Of a DNA stretch of 64,000 nt, positions 51,215-60,894 are shown piece after piece; the stretch's first letter is position 1, and each line of letters opens with the position of its first letter. The DNA lies in contig NZ_CP071794.1 in the NCBI RefSeq assembly GCF_017498565.1, positions 2,780,001 through 2,844,000 on the forward strand, read 5' to 3'. Origin of the DNA: Parasphingorhabdus cellanae (GTDB lineage Bacteria; Pseudomonadota; Alphaproteobacteria; Sphingomonadales; Sphingomonadaceae). Both the position numbers and the translations under genes were made by a program. A model generated the notes under the pieces. That model did not search any database, was not told the DNA's origin, and worked only from the letters and a program-made list of their open reading frames with translations.

Positions 51215-53269
51215 ATGGCCAAAGCCCCCGTCCGCCATATGTTGCTGCTGATAGTAGCGTTTTTGTCCACGCCGGCCTTGGCGGAAGATATTGCCTCGAT
51301 TGCCTCTCCGAACGGCCAAATCACTGTATCTGTGATGATCAATGGCGAAGGCCGCGTACAATATGCCGTGGCAAAGGATGGTGCGGCGATTATTGCGCCA
51401 TCCCAAATGGGTTTTCAGTTTACCGATGCCATCCCGATGGCGCGGGGCTTGGTATTTGATAGTGCCGAAACCAATACCGTTGATACGCAATGGGACTTGC
51501 CTTGGGGCGAGCGCACGACCGTCGTGGATCGCCACAATGAACTGGCCGTCAAAGTCCATGACATGGGCGGCGACAAAGCCACGACAAAACGGCCCATGAC
51601 CATCCGCTTTCGGGTGTTCGATGACGGCGTCGGGTTTCGCTATGAGTTTCCTGCACGGGCCGATGGCAAGGCGTGGAATATCGCCGATGAAAATACCGAA
51701 TTTGTAATCGCGCAAGAGGGCACGTCCTGGTGGACGCCGGCGGGCGATTGGAACCGCTATGAATATCTCTACCACGAAACCTCGATAGACAGTGTTTCAT
51801 CGGCCCACACGCCAATCACAATGAAGCTTGCCGACGGCACCCATTTGTCTTTTCACGAAGCCGCGCTGGTCGATTATTCGGGCATGTGGTTGAAGCGGAT
51901 AGAAGGGCGGCGTTTTCGTTCGACGTTGGCACCGTCCAGCCGTGATGCACGGGTCACGCGGACCGGCGCATTTAACACGCCTTGGCGCACCATCCGCATC
52001 GCAGACGATGCAGCGAAACTATATGACAGTGATCTGGAACTGAACCTCAACGAGCCCAATAAGCTCGGCGATGTCAGCTGGGTGGAGCCGTTCAAATATA
52101 TCGGCATCTGGTGGGAAATGCACCTCGATACCGCGAGTTGGGCTTCCGGCGAAAAACACGGCGCGACCACGGCCAATACCAAACGCTATATCGACTTTGC
52201 CGCCAAACATGGTTTTCGCGGTGTGCTGGTGGAAGGCTGGAACAAGGGTTGGGATGGCGATTGGTTTGGCAACGGCCGCGATTATTCCTTCACCGAGACC
52301 TATCCTGATTTCGATATTGAATGGCTTGCTGACTATGCTCGCAAAAAAGGCGTGCGCTTGATCGGCCATCACGAAACCGGCGGCAATATCAAAGTCTATG
52401 AGGCGCAACTGGACGATGCGATGGCGCTTTATGAAAGGCTTGGTATTGATGCGGTAAAGACGGGCTATGTGGCCGATGCCGGCGGGATTATCGCGCCGGG
52501 CGATAGCGCAGACGAAGAACGCTTTGAATGGCATGACGGACAGACCATGGTCCGCCATCATCTGAAGGTTGTTGAGACGGCCGCCAAGCATAAAGTCGCC
52601 GTCAATCCCCATGAACCGATCAAGGATACCGGTCTGCGTCGGACCTATCCCAATTGGGTCAGCCGCGAAGGCGCGCGGGGCATGGAATATCAGGCATGGG
52701 GAGAACCCGGCAATGGACCAGATCATGTGCCGACCATGATATTCACTCGCATGCTGTCGGGTCCGATGGATTATACGCCGGGTGTATTCTCCCTAAAAGG
52801 GCGGGGCGGCCGGGATCTGGAATCGACACTGGCACGGCAACTGGCGCTTTATGTGGTGGTCTATTCGCCTATTCAAATGGCGGCTGACCTGCCCGAAAAT
52901 CTTGCCAAATATCCGAAAGAGCTGGCGTTTCTCGAACAAGTCCCGGTCGACTGGTCTGAAACGAGAACACTGGCCGGTGAAGTCGGTGACTATGCGGTGA
53001 TCGCTCGCAAGGATAAGGCAAGCGCAGACTGGTATATCGGCGGCGTGACGGACGAAGAGGCGCGGGACATATCCGTCGACATGTCCTTCCTGCCAGAAGG
53101 CGCGGACTATGTTGCGACAATCTGGCGCGATGGCGACAAGGCCGACTATCGCACCGCCGCGCGTCACGATATCGAAATGGAAAACCGCAATGTTACGACC
53201 AAGGATAAACTACCCTTGCGTATCGCACCGGGCGGTGGCTTTGCCATTCGTTTGACACCAGCACGATAA
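51215..53269 (+). CDS. GH97 alpha-glucosidase (SusB-like)
   Basis: A 684-residue exported glycosidase. AAGGAG (51202-51207) is 7 bases before ATG 51215, making it a better start than ATG 51209. Signal peptide ends near LSTPALAED. The three GH97 parts are present: N-terminal beta-sandwich (ISIASPNGQITVSVMI-like), a TIM barrel with YIGIWWEMHLDT, VEGWNKGWDGDW and VNPHEPIKDTGLRRTYPN, and a C-terminal beta region. In Bacteroides SusB the family hydrolyses alpha-glucans by inversion. Likely periplasmic, completing saccharification between the outer-membrane receptor and the MFS importer. Confidence 0.92.
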   Translation: MAKAPVRHMLLLIVAFLSTPALAEDIASIASPNGQITVSVMINGEGRVQYAVAKDGAAIIAPSQMGFQFTDAIPMARGLVFDSAETNTVDTQWDLPWGERTTVVDRHNELAVKVHDMGGDKATTKRPMTIRFRVFDDGVGFRYEFPARADGKAWNIADENTEFVIAQEGTSWWTPAGDWNRYEYLYHETSIDSVSSAHTPITMKLADGTHLSFHEAALVDYSGMWLKRIEGRRFRSTLAPSSRDARVTRTGAFNTPWRTIRIADDAAKLYDSDLELNLNEPNKLGDVSWVEPFKYIGIWWEMHLDTASWASGEKHGATTANTKRYIDFAAKHGFRGVLVEGWNKGWDGDWFGNGRDYSFTETYPDFDIEWLADYARKKGVRLIGHHETGGNIKVYEAQLDDAMALYERLGIDAVKTGYVADAGGIIAPGDSADEERFEWHDGQTMVRHHLKVVETAAKHKVAVNPHEPIKDTGLRRTYPNWVSREGARGMEYQAWGEPGNGPDHVPTMIFTRMLSGPMDYTPGVFSLKGRGGRDLESTLARQLALYVVVYSPIQMAADLPENLAKYPKELAFLEQVPVDWSETRTLAGEVGDYAVIARKDKASADWYIGGVTDEEARDISVDMSFLPEGADYVATIWRDGDKADYRTAARHDIEMENRNVTTKDKLPLRIAPGGGFAIRLTPAR

Positions 53270-53287
53270 GCCGCGCAATAGAATGAC

Positions 53288-54811
53288 ATGACCGATCCCG
53301 CCGCCAAAGATTTCGTCATATTGGGCGGCGGGACGGCCGGATGGATGGCGGCCTGTTTACTCGCAAACCAATGGCGTGGTCGCGGCGCAACAGTCACGCT
53401 GATCGAAAGCAAGGAAATCGGTATTATCGGTGTTGGCGAAGGCTCCACACCACAATTGAAAGCCTTTTTTGACAGGCTGGGCATAGCGGAACGCGAGTGG
53501 ATGCCCGCCTGCGATGCCACTTATAAGAACGGCATCAGCTTTCATGGCTGGTCCAACCGGCCCGGCTATGAAAGCTATTTTCATCCTTTTCCGGCCCCGA
53601 TCGACAATCATACAGCGGCCAAATTTTTCTATAACACCCGGGCCCGGCGGACCGGTCGGGATGTTGACGCGCACCCTGATCGCTTCTTCCTGCCAGCGCT
53701 TCTAGCCGCGACCGAAAAAGCGCCAATAGCACCCGAGCATTTCCCTTTTGAACCAACTTATGGTTATCATTTTGATGCCCATAAAGTCGGCGCTTTTCTG
53801 GCAGACCATGCAACAGAAAATCTGGGCGTCAGACATATTGAGGGTAGGGTCGAGAATGTCGAGCGGGCAGATAACGGCGATATAGCTGCGCTCATCACGG
53901 AAGACAGATCGCGCATTGCAGGGAATTTCTTCCTCGATTGCAGCGGTTTTCGCGCCATATTATTCAATGGCGCCTTGGACGAACCGTTTCTGCCTTTTTC
54001 GGATAATCTGTTTAATGACAGCGCGGTGGTCATGCCAACCACTCGTGCCGATCAGACACGCTTGCCCAGCCAGACCAAGGCGACGGCGCTATCAGCGGGT
54101 TGGGTTTGGGACATTCCTCTGACCACGCGCAGCGGCAACGGTTATGTCTATTCCTCTTCCCATATCGACGCGGAGGCGGCGGAATGCGAGCTGCGCCAGC
54201 ATTTGGGCGTCGGCGATACTGGTGAAGCAAGGCATCTAAAAATGCGGGTCGGCCGGGTGCGCAACAGCTGGTCCCATAACGCGCTTGCCATCGGCCTTTC
54301 CCAAGGCTTTCTCGAACCGCTGGAAGCAACCGCGCTGCATATCGTGATCGCCACGGTCGAACAATTTATCGGATCGTTTGAAGCTGGCGACTTCACACCG
54401 GAACATCGCGATAGTTTCAACGCCGACATCGCGGCCCGATATGAAGGCATCCGCGACTATATTGTCTGTCACTATAAGGTAAACCGGCGCGAAGATGCCG
54501 CTGGGATCGATTATTGGGCCGCCAATCGGGCCAATCAAAACCTGTCAGATGATCTGAAATCCGTGCTCACCAGCTGGTATACCGGGGGCGACCTGACTGC
54601 CGAAATATCCCGGCTCGGCATCGGCAAATATTATAGCGCCATCAGCTGGCACAGTCTTTTAGCTGGCTATGGCACTTTTCCGGATGACGCAAAGATTACA
54701 CCGCCCGGCGATGATATTGTGATCCATGATGTGTCAGAGATTCAGCGTTTTTTGGATCGGTGCGCGTTAAATTTCGACGACCATGCGCAAGCTTTGTCGG
54801 TTTTCGATTAA
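53288..54811 (+). CDS. Tryptophan-halogenase-like flavoprotein (second copy, intact)
   Basis: A 507-residue FAD-dependent halogenase family protein with an intact N-terminal FILGGGTAGWMAACLL-like Rossmann motif, IGVGEGSTPQ, and GWVWDIPL, the family's characteristic W-x-W-x-I-P motif, plus GFLEPLEATALHI. It lies 18 bp after the GH97 gene, closing the alpha-glucan locus. Related halogenases in xanthomonads and caulobacters are also linked to TonB receptor genes, and their natural substrates are not established. It could act on an indole or an unidentified phenolic rather than free tryptophan. Confidence 0.9.
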   Translation: MTDPAAKDFVILGGGTAGWMAACLLANQWRGRGATVTLIESKEIGIIGVGEGSTPQLKAFFDRLGIAEREWMPACDATYKNGISFHGWSNRPGYESYFHPFPAPIDNHTAAKFFYNTRARRTGRDVDAHPDRFFLPALLAATEKAPIAPEHFPFEPTYGYHFDAHKVGAFLADHATENLGVRHIEGRVENVERADNGDIAALITEDRSRIAGNFFLDCSGFRAILFNGALDEPFLPFSDNLFNDSAVVMPTTRADQTRLPSQTKATALSAGWVWDIPLTTRSGNGYVYSSSHIDAEAAECELRQHLGVGDTGEARHLKMRVGRVRNSWSHNALAIGLSQGFLEPLEATALHIVIATVEQFIGSFEAGDFTPEHRDSFNADIAARYEGIRDYIVCHYKVNRREDAAGIDYWAANRANQNLSDDLKSVLTSWYTGGDLTAEISRLGIGKYYSAISWHSLLAGYGTFPDDAKITPPGDDIVIHDVSEIQRFLDRCALNFDDHAQALSVFD

Positions 54812-54914
54812 CCCGAAACAGTGACTATCTTCTGTCGCGAAGTGTCCCTCACGGCCCGTTTTCTTTACAAGACTGTGATATTATGCAAGCCTTGGCATAG
54901 AAAAGGAGTTTGCA

Positions 54915-55859
54915 ATGGGATTGAAGCGGAAAATTTATATAGCCTTGGGCTTGGCTTCGGGACTGGCGCTTCTCCCCTTGCCAGCGGCGGCAACATTCAC
55001 CGATCCGCGTTCAGCGGAAGACGATATCGTTGTTACCGGCAATAAAACGACCAAAGAGGCGATTGCGGACTTTATCCAGACAACCATCGCCACGCCAAAA
55101 GGCGGAAAGCATGAGGGACAATATGCCCGCTTTCCTCAAGCGATTTGTCCCAAAGTTGTCGGTTTGTCGGAAGAGAATGTCGAACAGGTGGAACGCCGCA
55201 TGCGCGGCGTTGCGCTTGCCGCGGATATGAGGGTCGCGGCAGAGGAGTGTACCCCTAATGTCTATGTGATGGTCGTGTCCAACGGCAATGAAGCTGTATC
55301 TTTGCTGCGCAAAAAAAGGTCGCGGCTATTTGGCGGCTTGTCGCATTATGAGAAAGCACGGATTGCCGAAAGCAGCGGCCCGGCCTTTGGTTGGAAGCGT
55401 ATTCAAACCGGGTCCGCCGAAACTGGTGCTCTGCAAAATTCGGATGACACGGATATTGTTCCTTCAGATGGGCCGGCAAAAACCGAGGTGCCGATCATGT
55501 ATTCCAACGTCAAATCGAAGATTAAGCGGACCACAGCGAAAGCGATAACCCATAGCTTTCTATTGCTGGAAAAAGATGCGCTGGTTGATCTGACAACGGT
55601 CCAGATTGCAGATTATGCTGCGATGCGGTCCTATATCGATACCAGAAACAGTCCGGCCAGTAAGCCGCCGGCTTATTCGATATTGGCGCTGTTCGATGAC
55701 GCTGATCCGGATGCCAAGCAACCGGCTTCGGTTAGCGAAATGGATCTGGTGTTGCTGAGTTCGCTCTATAATAGCCCGGCTGATGTTTCTGCTTCGATGC
55801 AGAGCGCGGCCATGTTGCATCGGTTTGAAAAAGAGCTGACCGCCAATAAAGACGACTAG
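54915..55859 (+). CDS. Exported protein of unknown function
   Basis: A 314-residue protein with a Sec signal (cleavage near LPAAA-TF, about residue 26), a short DDIVVTG stretch reminiscent of TonB-linked or VTG-tagged sphingomonad proteins, and a soluble body with three cysteines. Blocks such as ICPKVVGLSEENVEQVERRM, YVMVVSNGNEAVSLLR and FDDADPDAKQPASVSEMDLVL suggest a conserved family, but I do not recognise it. SD AAAAGGAG lies just upstream of the ATG. Single gene between the halogenase and the convergent diguanylate cyclase. Confidence 0.78.
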   Translation: MGLKRKIYIALGLASGLALLPLPAAATFTDPRSAEDDIVVTGNKTTKEAIADFIQTTIATPKGGKHEGQYARFPQAICPKVVGLSEENVEQVERRMRGVALAADMRVAAEECTPNVYVMVVSNGNEAVSLLRKKRSRLFGGLSHYEKARIAESSGPAFGWKRIQTGSAETGALQNSDDTDIVPSDGPAKTEVPIMYSNVKSKIKRTTAKAITHSFLLLEKDALVDLTTVQIADYAAMRSYIDTRNSPASKPPAYSILALFDDADPDAKQPASVSEMDLVLLSSLYNSPADVSASMQSAAMLHRFEKELTANKDD

Positions 55860-55907
55860 CCGCTCAGGGCATCGGCCGGGCTTGCTTTCGTATAAACCGC
55901 ATAGCGC

Positions 55908-57089
55908 CTATTGCGCTATTTTCAGATGCGGCTCACGCCGATCTTCTGGCGCAACGACCAGCAGGTTCCGGCCCCGGGTTTTGGCTTGATATAGCGCTTG
56001 ATCGGCGCGGCGTAATGCCATTGCGAAGCTTTCCTGGGGGAACATAGAGGCCATACCGATGCTGGCAGTCACGGTGCCGCGCTTGCCAAGCTCGGGATGC
56101 ATGATCATGCCAATTGATAGTCGGAGATGTTCCGCGACCAACCGGGCATCCTTTGCTTCCATCTTATTGAGCAGAATGACGAACTCCTCCCCGCCAATTC
56201 GGGCGATGGTGGCAAGCCCGTGGGTTAGCGTTCTTAACATGTCAGCGGTTCGCACCAGCACCTGATCGCCGGCCTCATGCCCATATTCGTCATTCACGCT
56301 TTTGAAATGATCAAGGTCAAGAATCAGTAGCGTCCGCTTTTTGTTTTTCTTGCTGCTCCAATGCGTGCTGACGTAATTGTCCAGTCCGCGACGGTTGAGT
56401 AAACCAGTCAGCGGGTCTTTGATCGACGCCAACAGATGTTTTTCGATGATCTTGTTACCCATCACCAGCATCATAACCAGACCGCAGGCGAGCCCCCAGA
56501 GGGCGCTGCTGGAATGCAACAGGGCGGCATAGGAAGAGGCATTATAGGATGTTTCGGTATAGCGCTCCCCAAGCAATCCGTAGATGATAACCGGGCGCAC
56601 GAAATAGGTCGCGCTCAACCCGGCAAATGCCCAAAACCAGGCGGTTTCGAGCATATTCTTGCGATATCGCCATAATATTGGCAACGCACAAGCCAGCAAC
56701 AACCCGCCGGTGCTGCTGGAAAATATCGACCGCTGGATGATATCTGGTTGTTTCAGGCTGAACCAGAGTAACAAGCTCAAGCCGACGCCGAATATGGAAA
56801 GCAAAACTGCTCGCGGAGGCCTCACTTTGTGATATTCAAAAACGCTCAACACCCAGAACGCGCTCACCATCCAAAGCGCTATTTTCGCGAGAATATCGGA
56901 AATGACGGGATCAAAGACAGACCGCCCCAAATCAAACAGAAACGAGGTGAGGCCAATAAAATACGCCAGCGCGATCCAGGCCGGTGCCTTTTGGTCGCGA
57001 TCATAAGCGTAGAGCGCTGCAAAAACGATCGTAAAAACCAACAGGATTACGACCATCAAGATTCGAAAGACTAGACTTGCTTCGGCCAT
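55908..57089 (-). CDS. Membrane-bound diguanylate cyclase (GGDEF)
   Basis: Makes the second messenger cyclic di-GMP. 393 residues: five to six membrane helices in the first 215 residues (VFRILMVVILLVFTIVFAAL and others) act as a sensor region, followed by the GGDEF domain (KDPLTGLLNRRGLDNYV, LILDLDHFKSVND, ARIGGEEFVILL). The catalytic signature is GGEEF at about residues 299-303. The RxxD inhibitory site usually found just ahead of it is absent (THGL in its place), so product feedback inhibition is probably lacking. The ligand of the membrane sensor is unknown. Confidence 0.92.
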   Translation of the reverse strand: MAEASLVFRILMVVILLVFTIVFAALYAYDRDQKAPAWIALAYFIGLTSFLFDLGRSVFDPVISDILAKIALWMVSAFWVLSVFEYHKVRPPRAVLLSIFGVGLSLLLWFSLKQPDIIQRSIFSSSTGGLLLACALPILWRYRKNMLETAWFWAFAGLSATYFVRPVIIYGLLGERYTETSYNASSYAALLHSSSALWGLACGLVMMLVMGNKIIEKHLLASIKDPLTGLLNRRGLDNYVSTHWSSKKNKKRTLLILDLDHFKSVNDEYGHEAGDQVLVRTADMLRTLTHGLATIARIGGEEFVILLNKMEAKDARLVAEHLRLSIGMIMHPELGKRGTVTASIGMASMFPQESFAMALRRADQALYQAKTRGRNLLVVAPEDRREPHLKIAQ

Positions 57090-57192
57090 GCATAGAGTAA
57101 CGGTCGCAGCGCCTGTCGATTAACCGGTCAGAACTATTTGTATTTTCGCGATATTTTTGGTTGAGCCGTTTGGCCTGCCATCGCCAAATCCA

Positions 57193-57486
57193 CTAGATTC
57201 CGTCGAGATATTCAATAACAGGAGCGGCGGCCATGCAAGGCGCGAGCTTGGGCCCGCTAGCACGGAAATGATCGGATTTCCCGTGGGCGTCCAGCGCCGC
57301 CTGATCGGCATAGCGTTCCAGCACTTTATATTGCTGGGGATTATCCTTGCATTGAAAAACAGAGTAAAATTCATTCCCGGGCTCATTTTCCCGAACGGCA
57401 GCCGTCAATTCAGAAAAGGCCGCTTCAAAATCGGCATTCTTTCCTTCCGCTACGGTTAAAGTTGCCACTACGCCTACTGCTGCCAT
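57193..57486 (-). CDS. ABM-fold monooxygenase (putative quinol monooxygenase)
   Basis: A 97-residue dimeric ferredoxin-like-fold protein of the antibiotic biosynthesis monooxygenase type. VGVVATLTVAEGKNADFEAA and the ENEPGNEFYSVFQ, YKVLERYADQAALDAHG and HFRASGPKL blocks match YgiN-like family members. Acts on quinols or small aromatics if active. Downstream of the thiolase gene on the same strand with a 72-bp gap, possibly one transcript. Confidence 0.86.
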   Translation of the reverse strand: MAAVGVVATLTVAEGKNADFEAAFSELTAAVRENEPGNEFYSVFQCKDNPQQYKVLERYADQAALDAHGKSDHFRASGPKLAPCMAAAPVIEYLDGI

Positions 57487-57558
57487 GATCCGTCCTCTTT
57501 TGTTTTGATTGGGCCAGGGCCGACATCGCTGTGCCGGCCCCGGATTGTCTCGTGTGGT

Positions 57559-58737
57559 TTAGAGTATTTCGAACAGTCCGGCTGCGCCTTGTCCGCCGCC
57601 AATGCACATGGTGACCACGGCATATTTCGCGCCGCGCCGCTTGCCTTCAATCAGGGCGTGACCCGTACACCGTGCGCCGGTCATACCATAGGGGTGACCG
57701 ATGGAGATGGAGCCGCCATTGACGTTCAACAGCTCATCGGGAATGCCGAGTTTCTGCTGGCAATAGAGCACCTGCACCGCAAAGGCTTCATTCAGTTCCC
57801 ACAGGCCGATATCATCCATTTTCAGGTCGAATTTCTCAAGCAATGTGGGGATCGCGAAAACGGGACCAATGCCCATTTCATCCGGCTTGGTGCCAGCGAC
57901 CGCCATGCCGACATAACGGCCAAGCGGGTTAAGTCCTGCTTTCTCTGCGGCGCTGGCTTCCATCACAACACTGGCGGAACTGCCGTCGGAAAGCTGTGAT
58001 GCGTTGCCGGCAGTGATGATCTTGTCTTCGCCAAGCACGGGTTTCAGCGACTGCAGGCCTTCCAGCGTGGTTGATGGGCGATTGCCTTCATCTTTGCTGA
58101 GTGTGATTTCGTGCATGGAAATCTCTTTGGTTTCCTTGTCCTGCACGCCCATGGTTGCGGTAACTTCGACAATCTCATCGTCAAACTTGCCCGCTTCCTG
58201 AGCAGCGGCCGTGCGCTGCTGCGATTTCAACGCATATTCGTCACATGCTTCACGGGAAATACCATAACGCTCACCAACCACTTCGGCAGTTTGCAGCATG
58301 GGCATGTAGATATCATCATGCATCGCGACCAATGCTTTGTCCGGCGCCATCCGCATTTCTGGTGTCTGCACGGTCGAGATGGAATCCTGCCCGCCACCGA
58401 CGACGACGTCCATCCGGTCAATCGTGACCTGCTTGGAGGCTGTCGCAATCGCCATCAGGCCGGATGAACATTGACGGTCAAGCGTCATGCCCGGCACTTC
58501 AATCGGGAAACCGGCGCGCAGCGCTACGTTACGACCAAGATTGCCGCCCTGAGAGCCTTGTTGCAGCGCGCTGCCCCAAACCACGTCTTCCACCGTAGCG
58601 GGATCAATGCCGGCGCGTTCCACAGCTGCTTTGGCTGAATAGCTGCCAAGGGTTGGACCGGCGGTTGCGTTAAACGCCCCCTTGTAGGCGCGTCCGATGG
58701 GGGTCCGGGCGGTAGAAACGATGACTGCGTCACGCAT
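57559..58737 (-). CDS. Acetyl-CoA C-acyltransferase (thiolase)
   Basis: Cleaves or condenses 3-ketoacyl-CoA; degradative thiolase in fatty-acid breakdown or acetoacetyl-CoA metabolism. 392 residues, the usual length. Active-site Cys in [12 protein letters not shown] (about residue 90), His in [10 protein letters not shown] and the second Cys in the C-terminal [13 protein letters not shown]. Which acyl chain it prefers is not evident; no other beta-oxidation gene is adjacent. Confidence 0.94.
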   Translation of the reverse strand: MRDAVIVSTARTPIGRAYKGAFNATAGPTLGSYSAKAAVERAGIDPATVEDVVWGSALQQGSQGGNLGRNVALRAGFPIEVPGMTLDRQCSSGLMAIATASKQVTIDRMDVVVGGGQDSISTVQTPEMRMAPDKALVAMHDDIYMPMLQTAEVVGERYGISREACDEYALKSQQRTAAAQEAGKFDDEIVEVTATMGVQDKETKEISMHEITLSKDEGNRPSTTLEGLQSLKPVLGEDKIITAGNASQLSDGSSASVVMEASAAEKAGLNPLGRYVGMAVAGTKPDEMGIGPVFAIPTLLEKFDLKMDDIGLWELNEAFAVQVLYCQQKLGIPDELLNVNGGSISIGHPYGMTGARCTGHALIEGKRRGAKYAVVTMCIGGGQGAAGLFEIL

Positions 58738-58847
58738 GATATGATCCTTTATGATGAGGTTTTGAGTCGAATTTGGCGCGTATAGTCTCTTTTAATCGGC
58801 CAATTAACAAGGTTTTTCTTTGCCACTGGTCCTGACGTTACGGCAAG

Positions 58848-60014
58848 CTAGCTCTCTTCGATATGGACCGGAAAGCCGCCTTCGGGATAGGGCATGATCA
58901 TCTTGCCATCGGGCGCTGAGGTAAAGGTTGTTTGCGTTGGATAAGCAAATTCAAGACCTTCTTCGTTGAACTTTTGCAAGATCGCGAGGCCGATGGCGTG
59001 GCGGCCCTCATAGACCGGCTCATATTCGCTGCTCATGATGTCAAAATCGACTTCGAAATTGATCGAGCTGTCCCCAAAACCGACAAAGCCGGAGCGGATA
59101 AACACAGCATCATGCTGTTCGACAATGTCCTTTAACAGCCCCGGTATTCGGCGCGCTTCATCTGGCTTCGTCTGATAGATCACGCCAATGCCAAAGCGAG
59201 TCCGGCGGCGTGCCAGGCGGGTCAGGTTGATGATTTCCTTATCGAGCAAATTGGTGTTTGAAATGATGATTTCTTCGCCGGTTATGGCGCGCAGCCTGGT
59301 GCTTTTCAGGCCGATTTTCTCGATCGTTCCAGTGGTGCTGTCATAAGTTATCGTCTCCCCGCGCTTGAACGGTTTGTCAAAGATGATCGACAGCGCCGCA
59401 AACAGATCAGAGAAAATACCCTGCGCCGCCAAACCAATGGCGATACCGCCGACGCCAAGACCGGCAATCAGTCCGGTGACATCGACGCCGAGATTGTCGA
59501 GAATCATAATCGCGGCGATGGCGAAGAGCACAAACGTCACCAACAGCCGGATGAGCGTCATCGCATTGGCCAGCGTCTCGTTTTCTTCCGGATCAGTCGA
59601 TAATTTGTGTTTAAAAAAGCCGAGAATGATTTCCCGCAACCAGATCGCGACCTGAACAACCACAGCGATGGTGAACAGCACACCAACGAAATTGACGATC
59701 TTTGCCGGGGCGTTGGAGGCCACGATCACGATTTCGATCGATACCATCAGCATGAAAAGCTTGGTCGTTTTGGAGATTGCTTTGGTGAGGATAGCGCGAT
59801 AGCCGATCAGACTGTCCTGATTGCGGATATAGCGCGCGGCCAGCCGCTTAATCGCGCCGAGGATGAAAAATATGCTGGTGCCGATCACGACTGCAATGAT
59901 CAGTTCGACATAATGCAGCGTGACCCAATCGGTGCTCGCGTCAATGAAGCGGTCAATTGTGCCTGCGAAATCAGGAATTTCTGGGACGATGGTTGGATCT
60001 GTGGACTGGGTCAT
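58848..60014 (-). CDS. Mechanosensitive ion channel, MscS family
   Basis: Inner-membrane channel that opens on hypo-osmotic shock. 388 residues with four to five membrane segments; the pore-lining helix region is GLIAGLGVGGIAIGLAAQGIFSDLFAAL (Gly/Ala-rich packing, split here across about residues 190-220), followed by the cytoplasmic beta domain with FDKPFKRGETITYDSTTGTIEKIGLKSTR-like strands. Longer than the 286-residue E. coli MscS because of extra N-terminal helices. Independent gene with its start 62 bp from the TlyA gene stop. Confidence 0.93.
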   Translation of the reverse strand: MTQSTDPTIVPEIPDFAGTIDRFIDASTDWVTLHYVELIIAVVIGTSIFFILGAIKRLAARYIRNQDSLIGYRAILTKAISKTTKLFMLMVSIEIVIVASNAPAKIVNFVGVLFTIAVVVQVAIWLREIILGFFKHKLSTDPEENETLANAMTLIRLLVTFVLFAIAAIMILDNLGVDVTGLIAGLGVGGIAIGLAAQGIFSDLFAALSIIFDKPFKRGETITYDSTTGTIEKIGLKSTRLRAITGEEIIISNTNLLDKEIINLTRLARRRTRFGIGVIYQTKPDEARRIPGLLKDIVEQHDAVFIRSGFVGFGDSSINFEVDFDIMSSEYEPVYEGRHAIGLAILQKFNEEGLEFAYPTQTTFTSAPDGKMIMPYPEGGFPVHIEES

Positions 60015-60076
60015 ATGCTGATGCTGCTAATAAGGATGGAGCGGAAAAACAACCCGTGTGATTTGTCGCTTACGCG

Positions 60077-60844
60077 TCATGAAGTTTTTCGAGCGGCGAT
60101 CAGAAATTCCACATTGCCTTTTGGTCCGGTGATCGGACTTTGCGAAATGCCTTCCACTATCCAGTTCTTTTCGGTCAACCAGTCTCTTACTTTTTGGCAA
60201 ACCTGTTCATGGACCATCGTATCGCGCACTACGCCGCCCTTACCGACATCTTCGCGCTCGGCTTCAAATTGCGGTTTGATGAGCGCAACCATCCGCGCTT
60301 TATCCGCCGCAAATTCCATCGGTCTTTCGATCACTTTGGTTAGCGATATAAAGCTGGCGTCACACACAATCAGGTCTATCGGATCGGTTATATGTGCATC
60401 GGTCAATATGCGCGCGCTGGTCTGCTCGTGCACGATAACCCGGTCATCTTGCCGCAATTTCCAGGCGAGTTGATTGGTGCCGCTGTCCACCGCATAGACT
60501 TTGGCTGCGCCGCGGGTCAGCATGACATCGGTGAAGCCGCCGGTGCTGCTGCCCACGTCCATGGCGGTCAGGCCGGTCACGTCGATTTTAAAATGGTCCA
60601 GTGCATGGTCCAGCTTGATCCCGCCGCGTGAAACCCATGGGTGGTCCTTGCCCCTTAGATCAACCGCAGCATCGCTGGCGACCTTGTGACCCGGCTTGTC
60701 GATTTTCTGATCCGCCACCATGACGAGCCCGGCCATGACATAGGCCTGCGCCTTGGCACGGCTCTCGGCCAGTCCGCGTTCGACCAGCAATTGATCGATC
60801 CGCAACTTGACCGGTTTGACGGACTTGGTTTCTTCTTGGGGCAT
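60077..60844 (-). CDS. tlyA: TlyA-family RNA 2'-O-methyltransferase
   Basis: Predicted ribosomal RNA methyltransferase (23S and/or 16S by analogy with mycobacterial TlyA). 255 residues: an N-terminal S4 RNA-binding domain (RIDQLLVERGLAESRAKAQ, about residues 15-75), then an FtsJ-like methyltransferase with the SAM site DVGSSTGGFTDVML and CDASFISLTKV. Formerly annotated as hemolysin A. No regulation seen. Confidence 0.92.
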   Translation of the reverse strand: MPQEETKSVKPVKLRIDQLLVERGLAESRAKAQAYVMAGLVMVADQKIDKPGHKVASDAAVDLRGKDHPWVSRGGIKLDHALDHFKIDVTGLTAMDVGSSTGGFTDVMLTRGAAKVYAVDSGTNQLAWKLRQDDRVIVHEQTSARILTDAHITDPIDLIVCDASFISLTKVIERPMEFAADKARMVALIKPQFEAEREDVGKGGVVRDTMVHEQVCQKVRDWLTEKNWIVEGISQSPITGPKGNVEFLIAARKTS

Positions 60845-60894
60845 AGTAAAATGGGACTAGCCTAGCGCGATGCTTTTGACCATATTCATGCGCT

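Noticed and set aside
59607..60473. 288-codon plus-strand ORF across the MscS and tlyA genes
   Set aside because: Antisense to two recognised families; no SD.
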